In this document: in pieces, positions 55,840-63,370 of the stretch
Layout of the letters: every line of letters begins with the position of its first letter
Numbering within the stretch: position 1 is the stretch's first letter
Virus record (IMG/VR): IMGVR_UViG_3300046171_000252
Location: 124,001-188,000 of that record
DNA length: 64,000 nt
Source: a virus
Reading direction: 5' to 3' (one strand)
Notes under the pieces: generated by a model
The model's database searches: none
Told to the model about the DNA's origin: nothing
What the model saw: only the letters and a program-made list of their open reading frames with translations
Position numbers and translations under genes: made by a program

Positions 55840-56747
55840 GCAAGTTTGTAGTATTGAAGTCTGCGGGACTGGGTAATAGAATTAAGTTATATGTGTCTTA
55901 CCTGCAGAGGTATGACGAACTTTTGATTGAAAAGGAACCTGACTTATATCTCTTTGAGAATTTCAAGTTATGTAATAAGGAAGAGGATATCAAAATCTAT
56001 CCTTGGACTCATTCTGGATGGAGACTTCTAGTTAATGAAGATGAGGTTCAATACTGCGACAAATACAAAACTATAGATCAACTCTATAATGATACTCCAC
56101 AATACTTTATTGATAAGTATCTTCCTGTATGGCAGAAGTTAAGAATTCAACCAGACATTCAAAAGATTATTGACGACTTTACGCAGGACTGGGACAAGGA
56201 AGATATGGTTGGAATCCATGTTAGAACTAATCTGCCACCAGTTGATGACGGAAGTCGTAGTGTCTGGATGGACTATGAAGGATTTGAGAAAGAGATTGAG
56301 AAGTATCCATCTACTCAGAAGTTTTTCCTTGCCACAGACCATGAACCAATAGTCGGATATTACAAGTCTAGATATCCTGGACAGATTATTACATTCCCTA
56401 GGAACGATATTGTTAGGCACGACAATCATACTGATAATGTGAGTCAGACAATCGGTGCATTTCTTGATATGTATTTGTTGTCTCAATGCTATAAGAAGTT
56501 GATTCTTACATGGGGAACTTCTTTCTCGGAATGTTCCTGGTGGTTTGGTGGATGTAGAGCTGAAGTGGTGATGCCAACACTTTGGGACAAAATTCCAACA
56601 GACTTTTACGATATCATTTACAATAAGAAGAATGTGTCCTATAATCTAGGAGGAGAATCAGTCTTTGCTGAGGGTTGTCGCACGTATGCTCCTCTCAGTT
56701 TCGGAAATAACTACACTATCAAAAATTGGATGGTCCATCATGAATAG
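55836..56747 (+). CDS. Fucosyltransferase-like protein, paralogue of 49611
   Basis: A 303-residue protein: LKSAGLGNRIKLYVSYLQRY (residues 7-26), MVGIHVRTNLPP, KFFLATDHEPIVGYYKSRYPG and TWGTSFSECSWWFGG. The YKTIDQLYNDTPQYFIDKYLP block matches YKTIDLMYEKTPQYFVDKYLN of the earlier gene. It overlaps nadE by 8 bp. Confidence 0.75.
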   Translation: MSKFVVLKSAGLGNRIKLYVSYLQRYDELLIEKEPDLYLFENFKLCNKEEDIKIYPWTHSGWRLLVNEDEVQYCDKYKTIDQLYNDTPQYFIDKYLPVWQKLRIQPDIQKIIDDFTQDWDKEDMVGIHVRTNLPPVDDGSRSVWMDYEGFEKEIEKYPSTQKFFLATDHEPIVGYYKSRYPGQIITFPRNDIVRHDNHTDNVSQTIGAFLDMYLLSQCYKKLILTWGTSFSECSWWFGGCRAEVVMPTLWDKIPTDFYDIIYNKKNVSYNLGGESVFAEGCRTYAPLSFGNNYTIKNWMVHHE

Positions 56748-57495
56748 GATAGAAGACTACAACAAATTAAAAATAGGTATTGTAACCTGGATTAAAGATT
56801 ATGTTGAAAAGAATGAGATTAAATCCCTTGTTATAGGAGTATCTGGAGGAATTGATTCTGCAGTAGTCTCTACCTTATGTGCAGAAACAGGACTACCAAC
56901 CTATGTGGTTGCCATGCCTCTGCATTCTAAAATTGAAAATAGTACATTATCAAGTGATCATTGTAAATTTTTGCAAGAGAGATACGCCAACATCAGGCAT
57001 AACCGAGTAGAACTGTCGGGTGTTTATGATCAGTTCATGCACAGTTTAACTTGGTGGACTGGTGATAAATTTAATGGCAATGAACTCTCCAATGCAAATA
57101 CAAAGTCTCGTCTTCGTATGGTGACTCTGTATCAAATTGCCGGATCTGTTGGTGGCATCGTTGTCGGCACCGGTAATAAGGTTGAAGATTATGGTGTAGG
57201 ATTCTACACTAAATATGGTGATGGCGGTGTTGATATAGCACCCATCGCAGACTTATACAAAACTGAAGTATGGGAACTTGGAAAGCATCTTAATATAGAT
57301 AAACGAATTATAGATGCAAAACCAACGGATGGTCTGTGGAATGATGGACGAACTGATGAAGATCAAATTGGTGCATCCTATGAGGACTTAGAACATGCCA
57401 TGGAATATGGTAATGGTCCTGCCGTAAGAATCTTGCATGATTATAACTGCAAGAACAAGCATAAGATGAACCCTATTCCGACTTTTAAATTATGA
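56740..57495 (+). CDS. nadE: NH3-dependent NAD synthetase
   Basis: A 251-residue NadE: LVIGVSGGIDSAVVSTLCAE is the ATP pyrophosphatase P-loop (SGGxDS), SRLRMVTLYQIAG and IVVGTGNKVEDYGVGFYTKYGDGGVDIAPIADLYKTEV match NadE closely, and KPTDGLWNDGRTDEDQIG is the GLWxxQTDE block with small changes. It amidates deamido-NAD to NAD+ using ammonia. The full set of motifs argues against a WbpG-like sugar amidotransferase. ATG 56740 overlaps the previous stop. Confidence 0.92.
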   Translation: MNRIEDYNKLKIGIVTWIKDYVEKNEIKSLVIGVSGGIDSAVVSTLCAETGLPTYVVAMPLHSKIENSTLSSDHCKFLQERYANIRHNRVELSGVYDQFMHSLTWWTGDKFNGNELSNANTKSRLRMVTLYQIAGSVGGIVVGTGNKVEDYGVGFYTKYGDGGVDIAPIADLYKTEVWELGKHLNIDKRIIDAKPTDGLWNDGRTDEDQIGASYEDLEHAMEYGNGPAVRILHDYNCKNKHKMNPIPTFKL

Positions 57496-58604
57496 AAATT
57501 GGACTTATTGGTGCAGGAAGACTTGGTATCTGTCTTGCTCTCTTGATTGAAAGAGCAGGATATGATGTCTTAGTGTCTGATATCAGAGAAGACTACGTTT
57601 CTAATCTGAATAAAAAGAGAATTAATACCAATGAACCGGGGGTCGGATGGTATCTCAAACAAACTGAAAGATTTGAAGCAACCACCGACAATCAACGTGT
57701 CATCAATGAGTGTGATATTATAATTTGTCTTGTTGCAACTCCTTCTCTTGATGATGGTTCTTATGATGTAAGTTCTGTCTGGAAAGTTGTTGAAGACTTC
57801 AAGAGTTCATCTGCAAAACTAAGTGGTAAAACTTTTATAGTTGGTTGCACGACAAATCCAGGTGACTGCGAACAATTTGCAGAACAATTAGATTCCTTTG
57901 GTATTGATGTTTTCTATAATCCAGAGTTTATTGCTCAGGGTTCTGTCATCAAAGATTTGCAGAATGCAGACATGGTTCTGATTGGTGGTGAAGGTAAGTA
58001 TCTTGAAGAGATTAAACAGATCTACTTTAAGATTCAAGTCAGTGCACCAAAAATTTATACGATGAGCACTACTGCTGCCGAACTTGTAAAGTTGGCAGTC
58101 AATTGTTATTTGACTACTAAGATTTCATATGCCAATATGGTGGGCGAGGTCATGTCTCTGTCCGGAATGGGAGATGAAATAGAAGATGTTTTATCTGCTA
58201 TTGGTGCTGATAGTCGTGTCGGGTCTAAGTATCTTAAGTTTGGATATGGGTATGGTGGTCCTTGTCTTCCTAGGGACAATCGTGCCTTTGCTGCTCATGC
58301 TAAAAAACTTGGATTGGAATATAATCTTGGGTCAACCACAGATAAATTTAATACCGAACACAATAAGTTTTTGGTTGACTGGGTAGTTCGCAATAATGAA
58401 AAAGAACTTCCTTTTGCTTTTTCATATGTTTCATACAAAGAAGGAACCGATATTGTAGAAGAAAGTCAACAATATCGTCTATGTCTTGAATTATTAAATC
58501 TTGGTTATAAAGTTTATGTTGTGGATGATCTTGTAGAATCCCAATGTGATGATAGAATTATTTGGGGAATCCCTTCTGAAGAAGTATTTTGGATTGAATT
58601 ATGA
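57492..58604 (+). CDS. ugd: UDP-glucose/GDP-mannose 6-dehydrogenase family
   Basis: A 370-residue NAD-dependent sugar dehydrogenase: GLIGAGRLGICLALLIERAGYDV (residues 4-26, Rossmann), FYNPEFIAQGSVIKDL, AAELVKLAVNCYLTTKISYAN (catalytic Lys/Asn) and YGYGGPCLPRDN with the catalytic Cys. It oxidises a nucleotide hexose to the uronic acid. Family length is about 390-440; this one is compact at the C-terminus. NAD+ use links it to the adjacent nadE. Confidence 0.9.
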   Translation: MKIGLIGAGRLGICLALLIERAGYDVLVSDIREDYVSNLNKKRINTNEPGVGWYLKQTERFEATTDNQRVINECDIIICLVATPSLDDGSYDVSSVWKVVEDFKSSSAKLSGKTFIVGCTTNPGDCEQFAEQLDSFGIDVFYNPEFIAQGSVIKDLQNADMVLIGGEGKYLEEIKQIYFKIQVSAPKIYTMSTTAAELVKLAVNCYLTTKISYANMVGEVMSLSGMGDEIEDVLSAIGADSRVGSKYLKFGYGYGGPCLPRDNRAFAAHAKKLGLEYNLGSTTDKFNTEHNKFLVDWVVRNNEKELPFAFSYVSYKEGTDIVEESQQYRLCLELLNLGYKVYVVDDLVESQCDDRIIWGIPSEEVFWIEL

Positions 58605-59403
58605 ATGATATCGGAGACAAAAATAAAGCAATACATAAACTCAAAGGACTTCCTCACATCTACTGCATCAATCTAGATGACAAGGTAGATAGATGGGAAT
58701 CAATGGAGTCTCAGTTTAAGTATTGGGAGATTGAAAATTATACTCGTGTGTCTGCTTATGATGGTCGTGAGGATGATCTTGGTTCAATGTTGAAGGGACG
58801 TTATCCTGATAATATGTCTTCTGGCGAGGTGGGGTGTGTTACATCTCATCTCAAAGCACTCAAAGAATTTTTGGATTCTGATGAAAAATGTGCTCTTATT
58901 ATGGAAGATGATTGTGATATCAATACTGTTAGTTACTGGCCTTTTTCTTGGAAGAACTTCTTTTGCAAAGTTCCTTATGATTATGATGTAGTTCAACTTG
59001 CAATCATTAATCCTGCACAGGTTAATGTAAAAATGCATAGAAGGTTTGTCAATGATTTTTCTACAGGCATGTTATTTAATTAATCGTCGGTATGCTCAGA
59101 AGTTGCTTGATCTTCATACCAGAGGCGATAAATACAAACTTGACAATGGAGTTAAACCTCGTGCTGTTGCCGATGATTTGATTTACAATTCTGGTAATAC
59201 TTTTGCCATTCCACTCTTTCTTTATAAGATAGAGTTGGGTTCAGACATTCATGATGCTCATGTTGATGTATTTCATAAAAGCAGTTATGAAGGGTCTATG
59301 GAACTTCTGGAAAAATGATGCATCATCTATTGAGGACTGGGATGGTCTGTTTGACTATGACCCATACTTTGGAACACTTCCTCCTGGATGGGAGGGCAAA
59401 TGA
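58601..59403 (+). CDS. GT25-like glycosyltransferase, two frameshifts
   Basis: HIYCINLDDKVDRWESMESQ, then GEVGCVTSHLKALKEFLDSD and ALIMEDDCDI are the GT25 (LPS biosynthesis glycosyltransferase) blocks: L-x-x-x-x-x-R, G-x-x-x-S-H and E-D-D. An extra G near 59066 (after DFST) and an extra C near 59304 (MEL/FWK junction) break the frame. With both removed the protein runs STACYLINRRYAQKLLDLH to SIEDWDGLFDYDPYFGTLP and ends at 59401-59403, about 266 aa. It closes the glycan island. Confidence 0.78.
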
Positions 59404-59576
59404 TGAATGATGATAGTGTAAATGATCTATGGGAAGATATGGCACGACTCAATATGCTTTATGAAGAGTTGTGCTGGGATCACGATGATGTCCTTGAATT
59501 TGTTCCTGACTATAATGAGGACGTAATTGTCATCCGGAACAAAAGCAGGAAAAAATCATCCAGGCACAGGGGTTGA
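59400..59576 (+). CDS. Hypothetical acidic protein (58 aa)
   Basis: ATG 59400 (or 59403) overlaps the end of the GT25 gene. MMNDDSVNDLWEDMARLNML... is acidic and helical, then basic at the end (KSRKKSSRHRG). No family is recognised. Its end overlaps the psbA promoter. Confidence 0.6.
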   Translation: MMNDDSVNDLWEDMARLNMLYEELCWDHDDVLEFVPDYNEDVIVIRNKSRKKSSRHRG

Positions 59577-59606
59577 CAGAGACCCAAAACAGTGGTATTA
59601 TAAATA
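59573..59606 (+). promoter_or_regulatory. psbA promoter, early and late elements combined
   Basis: TTGACA (59573-59578), 17-bp spacer, TATTAT (59596-59601), overlapping the late-type box TATAAATA (ending near 59606). The two would allow psbA expression through infection. Confidence 0.75.
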
Positions 59607-59643
59607 AGTCAGCAGGTTAAGGAACCAACACATTTCTTAACAA

Positions 59644-59745
59644 GTCTTCACACCCCTCAAACCAAGACCTATAGGGTGTATAAAAACGTCTTTCATACCT
59701 GTATCTAAGGGTGATACAGGAATAGTAAAACCATCATTTCCCTGA
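59644..59745 (+). ncRNA. Structured psbA 5' leader with pseudoknot (PhotoRC-like?)
   Basis: GTCTT (59644-59648) pairs with AAGAC (59664-59668), and ACACCC (59650-59655) in its loop pairs with GGGTGT (59674-59679), an H-type pseudoknot. CCTGTATC (59698-59705) with GATACAGG (59713-59720) and an ATCAT/ATGAT stem near 59732-59747 follow. PhotoRC motifs are known cis elements before cyanophage psbA; whether this is one needs an Rfam model search. Confidence 0.55.
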
Positions 59746-59769
59746 TGATCTTACTTTTTTTTCAGTACA

Positions 59770-60855
59770 ATGGCTAACGCTACACTTCAACAAAATCAAT
59801 CCCAATCGTCATGGAATAACTTCTGTGATTGGGTCACAAGCACTGACAACCGTCTGTATGTCGGTTGGTTCGGAGTCCTCATGATTCCAACTCTGCTTGC
59901 TGCTACAAAATTTGCTTCATCGTTGCATTCGTTGCTGCTCCTCCTGTGGACATTGACGGCATTCGCGAACCAGTTGCTGGTTCACTCATGTATGGAAACA
60001 ACATCATTTCTGGTGCTGTCGTCCCCTCTAGCAACGCAATCGGTCTCCACTTCTACCCCATCTGGGAAGCTGCATCTTTGGATGAATGGCTTTACAATGG
60101 CGGTCCTTTCCAACTGGTTATCTTCCACTTCCTTATCGGCATCTATGCATATATGGGACGTGAGTGGGAACTCTCTTACCGTTTAGGTATGCGTCCATGG
60201 ATCTGTGTTGCATACTCTGCACCAGTCGCTGCTGCGAGTGCAGTATTCCTCGTCTATCCTTTCGGTCAAGGTTCTTTCTCTGATGCTATGCCTCTTGGTA
60301 TCTCTGGTACTTTTAACTACATGCTTGTATTCCAAGCAGAACACAATATCCTTATGCACCCGTTCCACATGCTCGGTGTTGCTGGGGTATTCGGTGGATC
60401 TTTGTTCTCTGCTATGCACGGAAGTCTCGTTACTTCCTCGCTTGTTCGTGAAACGACTGAAACTGAGTCACAGAACTATGGTTATAAGTTCGGTCAAGAG
60501 GAAGAGACCGTACAACATCGTTGCTGCCCACGGGTACTTCGGTCGCTTGATCTTCCAATACGCATCATTCAACAACTCCCGTTCCTTGCACTTCTTCCTT
60601 GCTGCATGGCCTGTTGTCGGCATCTGGTTCACCGCACTTGGCGTCTCCACGATGGCATTCAACCTGAACGGTTTCAACTTCAACCAGTCCATCCTTGATG
60701 GTCAGGGTCGTGTGTTGAACACCTGGGCAGACGTTCTGAATCGTGCTGGTCTTGGTATGGAAGTTATGCATGAGCGTAACGCACACAACTTCCCACTCGA
60801 CCTTGCTGCTGCTGAGTCAACTCCTGTTGCACTCACCGCACCCACAGTCGGTTGA
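59770..60855 (+). CDS. psbA: Photosystem II D1 protein, frameshifted in this sequence
   Basis: Nearly full D1 sequence is readable across three segments: [20 protein letters not shown] to MIPTLLAAT, then [20 protein letters not shown] to [12 protein letters not shown], then [20 protein letters not shown] to the C-terminal [20 protein letters not shown]. Breaks are an AA excess at 59907-59910 and an extra G at 60510; together they restore the first frame. Repaired length is about 360 aa. D1 binds the PSII reaction-centre cofactors and the Mn cluster (DLA C-terminus present). Phage psbA replaces damaged host D1. Confidence 0.93.
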
Positions 60856-60882
60856 TATATCTGCTATAATTAATAGGAAGCA

Positions 60883-60911
60883 AGGGGGGTCTTCGGATCC
60901 CCTCTTTTTTT
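60883..60911 (+). terminator. Rho-independent terminator after psbA
   Basis: AGGGGGGTC, UUCG tetraloop and GATCCCCT (60883-60903), followed by seven or more T. Confidence 0.92.
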
Positions 60912-60944
60912 ACTTACAAATGTTAAGTTTAATTACTTATTCTC

Positions 60945-61208
60945 ATGAACGGAAAATTAGATCCAGAAGAAAGAATCTTGGATGATGTCTTACCAGAACC
61001 ACCGAAATGGTTTTCTCAAACTTCTGACGAACCATATGATAGACATCACTATCGATTTGTGTATTCAGACGGTCAAAGTAAAATCTTTGAGAGTTATGAA
61101 CGAGCACAACAAGAATGGTTCAATCTTCCAACAGTATTCAAATCTCATATAGAAGTTTTGGATATTAAAAACAAAAAACAAAAAAATTTAAAAGGAGGTT
61201 TTAAATAG
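60945..61208 (+). CDS. Hypothetical protein between psbA and psbD (87 aa)
   Basis: [44 protein letters not shown]... is soluble and acidic, with a basic tail ([13 protein letters not shown]). The last bases form the AAAGGAGG ribosome binding site of psbD, and its TAG overlaps the psbD GTG. No family is recognised. Confidence 0.7.
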   Translation: MNGKLDPEERILDDVLPEPPKWFSQTSDEPYDRHHYRFVYSDGQSKIFESYERAQQEWFNLPTVFKSHIEVLDIKNKKQKNLKGGFK

Positions 61209-62274
61209 TGACAACATCAACATTAGTACAACAACAGGGGAGGGGATGGTTTGATGTACTCGACGACTGGCTTAAGCGGGATCGTTTCGTTTTTATTGGC
61301 TGGTCTGGACTTCTTCTTCTACCCACTGCTTATCTTGCTATTGGCGGTTGGCTTACTGGCACGACTTTCGTTACGAGCTGGTATACCCATGGTCTCGCTA
61401 GTTCCTATCTTGAGGGTGCAAACTTTCTTACAGCGTCAGTTAGCACTCCAGCTGACGCTATGGGTCATTCTCTTCTTCTTCTCTGGGGTCCTGAGGCTCA
61501 GGGGGATTTCGTCCGCTGGATCCAACTTGGGGGACTCTGGAATTTTGTGGCACTACACGGAGCATTTCGCCCTCATTGGTTTCATGCTTCGTCAATTCGA
61601 GTTGGCTAGGTTAATTGGAATCCGTCCCGTACAATGCTATTGCTTTCTCTGGGCCTATCGCTGTATTCGTGTCAGTGTGTTTCCTCATCTATCCTCTCGG
61701 ACAGTCCAGCTTGGTTCTTTGCGCCGACGTTTCGGTGTCGCGGCGATATTCAGGTTCCTTCTCTTCCTACAGGGCTTTCCATAACTGGACGCTCAACCCA
61801 TTCCATATGATGGGAGTTGCTGGTATACTGGGAGGAGCACTACTCAGTGCTATTCATGGCGTAACTGTAGAGAATACATTGTATGAAGATGGAGAGCAAG
61901 CAAATACCTTTAAGGCGTTTGATTCAACTCAGGAAGAGGAAACTTATTCTATGGTCACTGCAAACCGCTTCTGGTCGCAGATCTTCGGCATTGCGTTTTC
62001 TAACAAGCGTTGGCTTCATTTCTTCATGTTGTTTGTGCCTGTTATGGGTCTATGGACATCCAGTATTGGCATTATTGGTCTTGCTCTCAATCTTCGTGCT
62101 TACGATTTCGTGAGTCAAGAGATCAGAGCAGCAGAAGATCCTGAGTTTGAGACATTCTATACAAAGAATATCCTACTCAATGAAGGACTTCGTGCATGGT
62201 TGGCACCAGTTGATCAACCACATGAGTCATTCGTTTTTCCAGAGGAAGTTCTTCCTCGTGGTAATGCTTTATAA
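61208..62274 (+). CDS. psbD: Photosystem II D2 protein, several frameshifts in this sequence
   Basis: Starts at GTG 61208 after [37 protein letters not shown] to NFVALHGAF; then [20 protein letters not shown]; then [16 protein letters not shown]; then [16 protein letters not shown] and [15 protein letters not shown] to the PRGNAL end. One-base insertions lie near 61568 (C), 61629 (G), about 61711 (T), about 61726 (T) and about 61782 (C), and an extra TGT codon near 61675. Repaired length is about 353 aa. D2 pairs with D1 in the PSII core. No long insert or intron is present. Confidence 0.92.
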
Positions 62275-62287
62275 TATTTTTATATCG

Positions 62288-62320
62288 TGAAGCGATTAGA
62301 ATTTTTTAATCGCTTCATTT
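62288..62320 (+). terminator. Terminator after psbD
   Basis: TGAAGCGATTA (62288-62298) pairs perfectly with TAATCGCTTCA (62307-62317), an 11-bp stem, followed by a short TTTAT. Confidence 0.8.
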
Positions 62321-62375
62321 ATCCTTTAATAGGGATTCTTCTCATTAAAACTTCAACCTTAAACTTAAATAAGAT

Positions 62376-62630
62376 ATGATTAAATCACTCTTTAGTTTCA
62401 TGTTTGCTGCTCTAATGTGGGTGCAAGTTCCGCAGTGGAGTGACGACTGGTCTAAGTGTTCAGTTGATGTGCCAGACACAGCATGTCATTGGTATATCAC
62501 TGCCCCTGATAGCACGATGGGTGAAGGGTTCAGTTGGGCAAATGCTCCCTGGTTTAGTGTTGAAGGTCTCAGAGATATTGGAGAACTTCATGACACTATG
62601 GCATCAATTCAAAAAAGTTCCGAACTATGA
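62376..62630 (+). CDS. Small secreted or membrane-anchored protein (84 aa)
   Basis: MIKSLFSFMFAALMWVQVPQW is a signal-like N-terminus, followed by a domain with two Cys (KCSVDVPDTACHWY), suited to a disulphide. It is preceded by a CTTAAATAAG late-type box at 62363. No family is recognised. It overlaps the next gene by 4 bp. Confidence 0.7.
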   Translation: MIKSLFSFMFAALMWVQVPQWSDDWSKCSVDVPDTACHWYITAPDSTMGEGFSWANAPWFSVEGLRDIGELHDTMASIQKSSEL

Positions 62631-62842
62631 ATCACTATCTAGTATTTGTTTATGGTGTTTGCTTCGCACTTATTGGTGGTGCTGCATTCGCAATGATGTG
62701 GGCAAATATCATGTCAATTGATATGAAACCCAGACCAATCAGACCAATCAAATCTAAACATCCTGAAGCACCTGAACCAGGTGAAGAGTTGATGTATGTA
62801 GATTTGACCAGAGAAAAACTTGAGGATTTGTATAATGATTAA
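62627..62842 (+). CDS. Small membrane protein (71 aa)
   Basis: MNHYLVFVYGVCFALIGGAAFAMMWANIM is one N-terminal membrane helix, then a Pro-rich linker (KPRPIRPIKSKHPEAPEPGE) and an acidic end. It is coupled to its neighbours by overlaps. Function is unknown. Confidence 0.7.
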   Translation: MNHYLVFVYGVCFALIGGAAFAMMWANIMSIDMKPRPIRPIKSKHPEAPEPGEELMYVDLTREKLEDLYND

Positions 62843-63233
62843 GTCATTGGGATTTTTACTTCTTCGTTTATCAATAGGCATCATGCTTATTCATCATGGA
62901 TACGAGAAACTAGAGAACATTGAAAACTTTGCGGATGCATTTGTAAGACCATTACATCTTCCATTCCCAGTTTTCTTCTCATATATCGCAGCATTCTCTG
63001 AGATTGTGGGAAGTTGGTTTGTTATCTTTGGACTTGCTACTCGGTTCGGTGCCTTGGCAATCTTGGGCACTGTATCATTTGGAATCTATCATGCCTTAGT
63101 TACAGCAGGATTCAATATCTATTTGTTAGAACTTCTGGTTCTTTATTGGGGAGGTGCAGCATGTATCGTTCTCAATGGTGGTGGTAAGTTCTCAATAGAT
63201 CATCTAATAGTAAGACAATTTAATTCATTGTAG
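62835..63233 (+). CDS. DoxX family membrane protein (132 aa)
   Basis: ATG 62835 (MIKSLGFLLLRLSIGIMLIHHGYEKLENI...) gives a four-helix membrane protein. RLSIGIMLIHHGYEKL, then YIAAFSEIVGSWFVIFGLATRFGALAIL matches DoxX (R-x-x-x-G-x-x-x-x-x-H-G-x-x-K-L ... E-x-x-G-x-x-x-x-x-G-L-x-T-R). DoxX proteins are linked to quinone or thiol redox and are often found in phages as auxiliary genes. The exact role is unknown. Confidence 0.88.
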   Translation: MIKSLGFLLLRLSIGIMLIHHGYEKLENIENFADAFVRPLHLPFPVFFSYIAAFSEIVGSWFVIFGLATRFGALAILGTVSFGIYHALVTAGFNIYLLELLVLYWGGAACIVLNGGGKFSIDHLIVRQFNSL

Positions 63234-63242
63234 AAAAACTGT

Positions 63243-63320
63243 ATGAAGAAAAATAGAGGATGTTGCGGAGCAGGATGTTATGACTGTCCATTCAAACCAC
63301 CTCCTAGACCATCCTCTTGA
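63243..63320 (+). CDS. Cys-rich mini protein, DUF5522-like (25 aa)
   Basis: MKKNRGCCGAGCYDCPFKPPPRPSS has four Cys in a C-C-G-x-G-C-x-x-C-P-F pattern, like the DUF5522 core (CCGxGCRHCPY). It may bind a metal. Its stop overlaps the next promoter. No upstream ribosome binding site is obvious. Confidence 0.55.
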   Translation: MKKNRGCCGAGCYDCPFKPPPRPSS

Positions 63321-63346
63321 CGGGGGTGGTTTCTTATTGTATAATA
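63318..63346 (+). promoter_or_regulatory. Sigma-70 type promoter for purC
   Basis: TTGACG (63318-63323), 17-bp spacer, TATAAT (63341-63346), 24 bp before the purC start. Confidence 0.85.
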
Positions 63347-63370
63347 TGAGGGTTAAACACCCTCTTTTTA

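Noticed and set aside
56740-57495. Sugar amidotransferase (WbpG/PseA type) for the PP-loop gene
   Set aside because: The LYxxA, VVGTGNK, TKYGDGG and DGLW motifs are those of NAD synthetase.
60500-60520. Programmed ribosomal frameshift in psbA
   Set aside because: No slippery heptamer or downstream structure; the extra G sits in a conserved codon context and D1 genes are never made this way.
59770-62274. Group I intron or homing endonuclease in psbA or psbD
   Set aside because: Cyanophage psbA introns are known, but the breaks here are 1-3 bases with protein-level continuity on both sides, and no insert is present.
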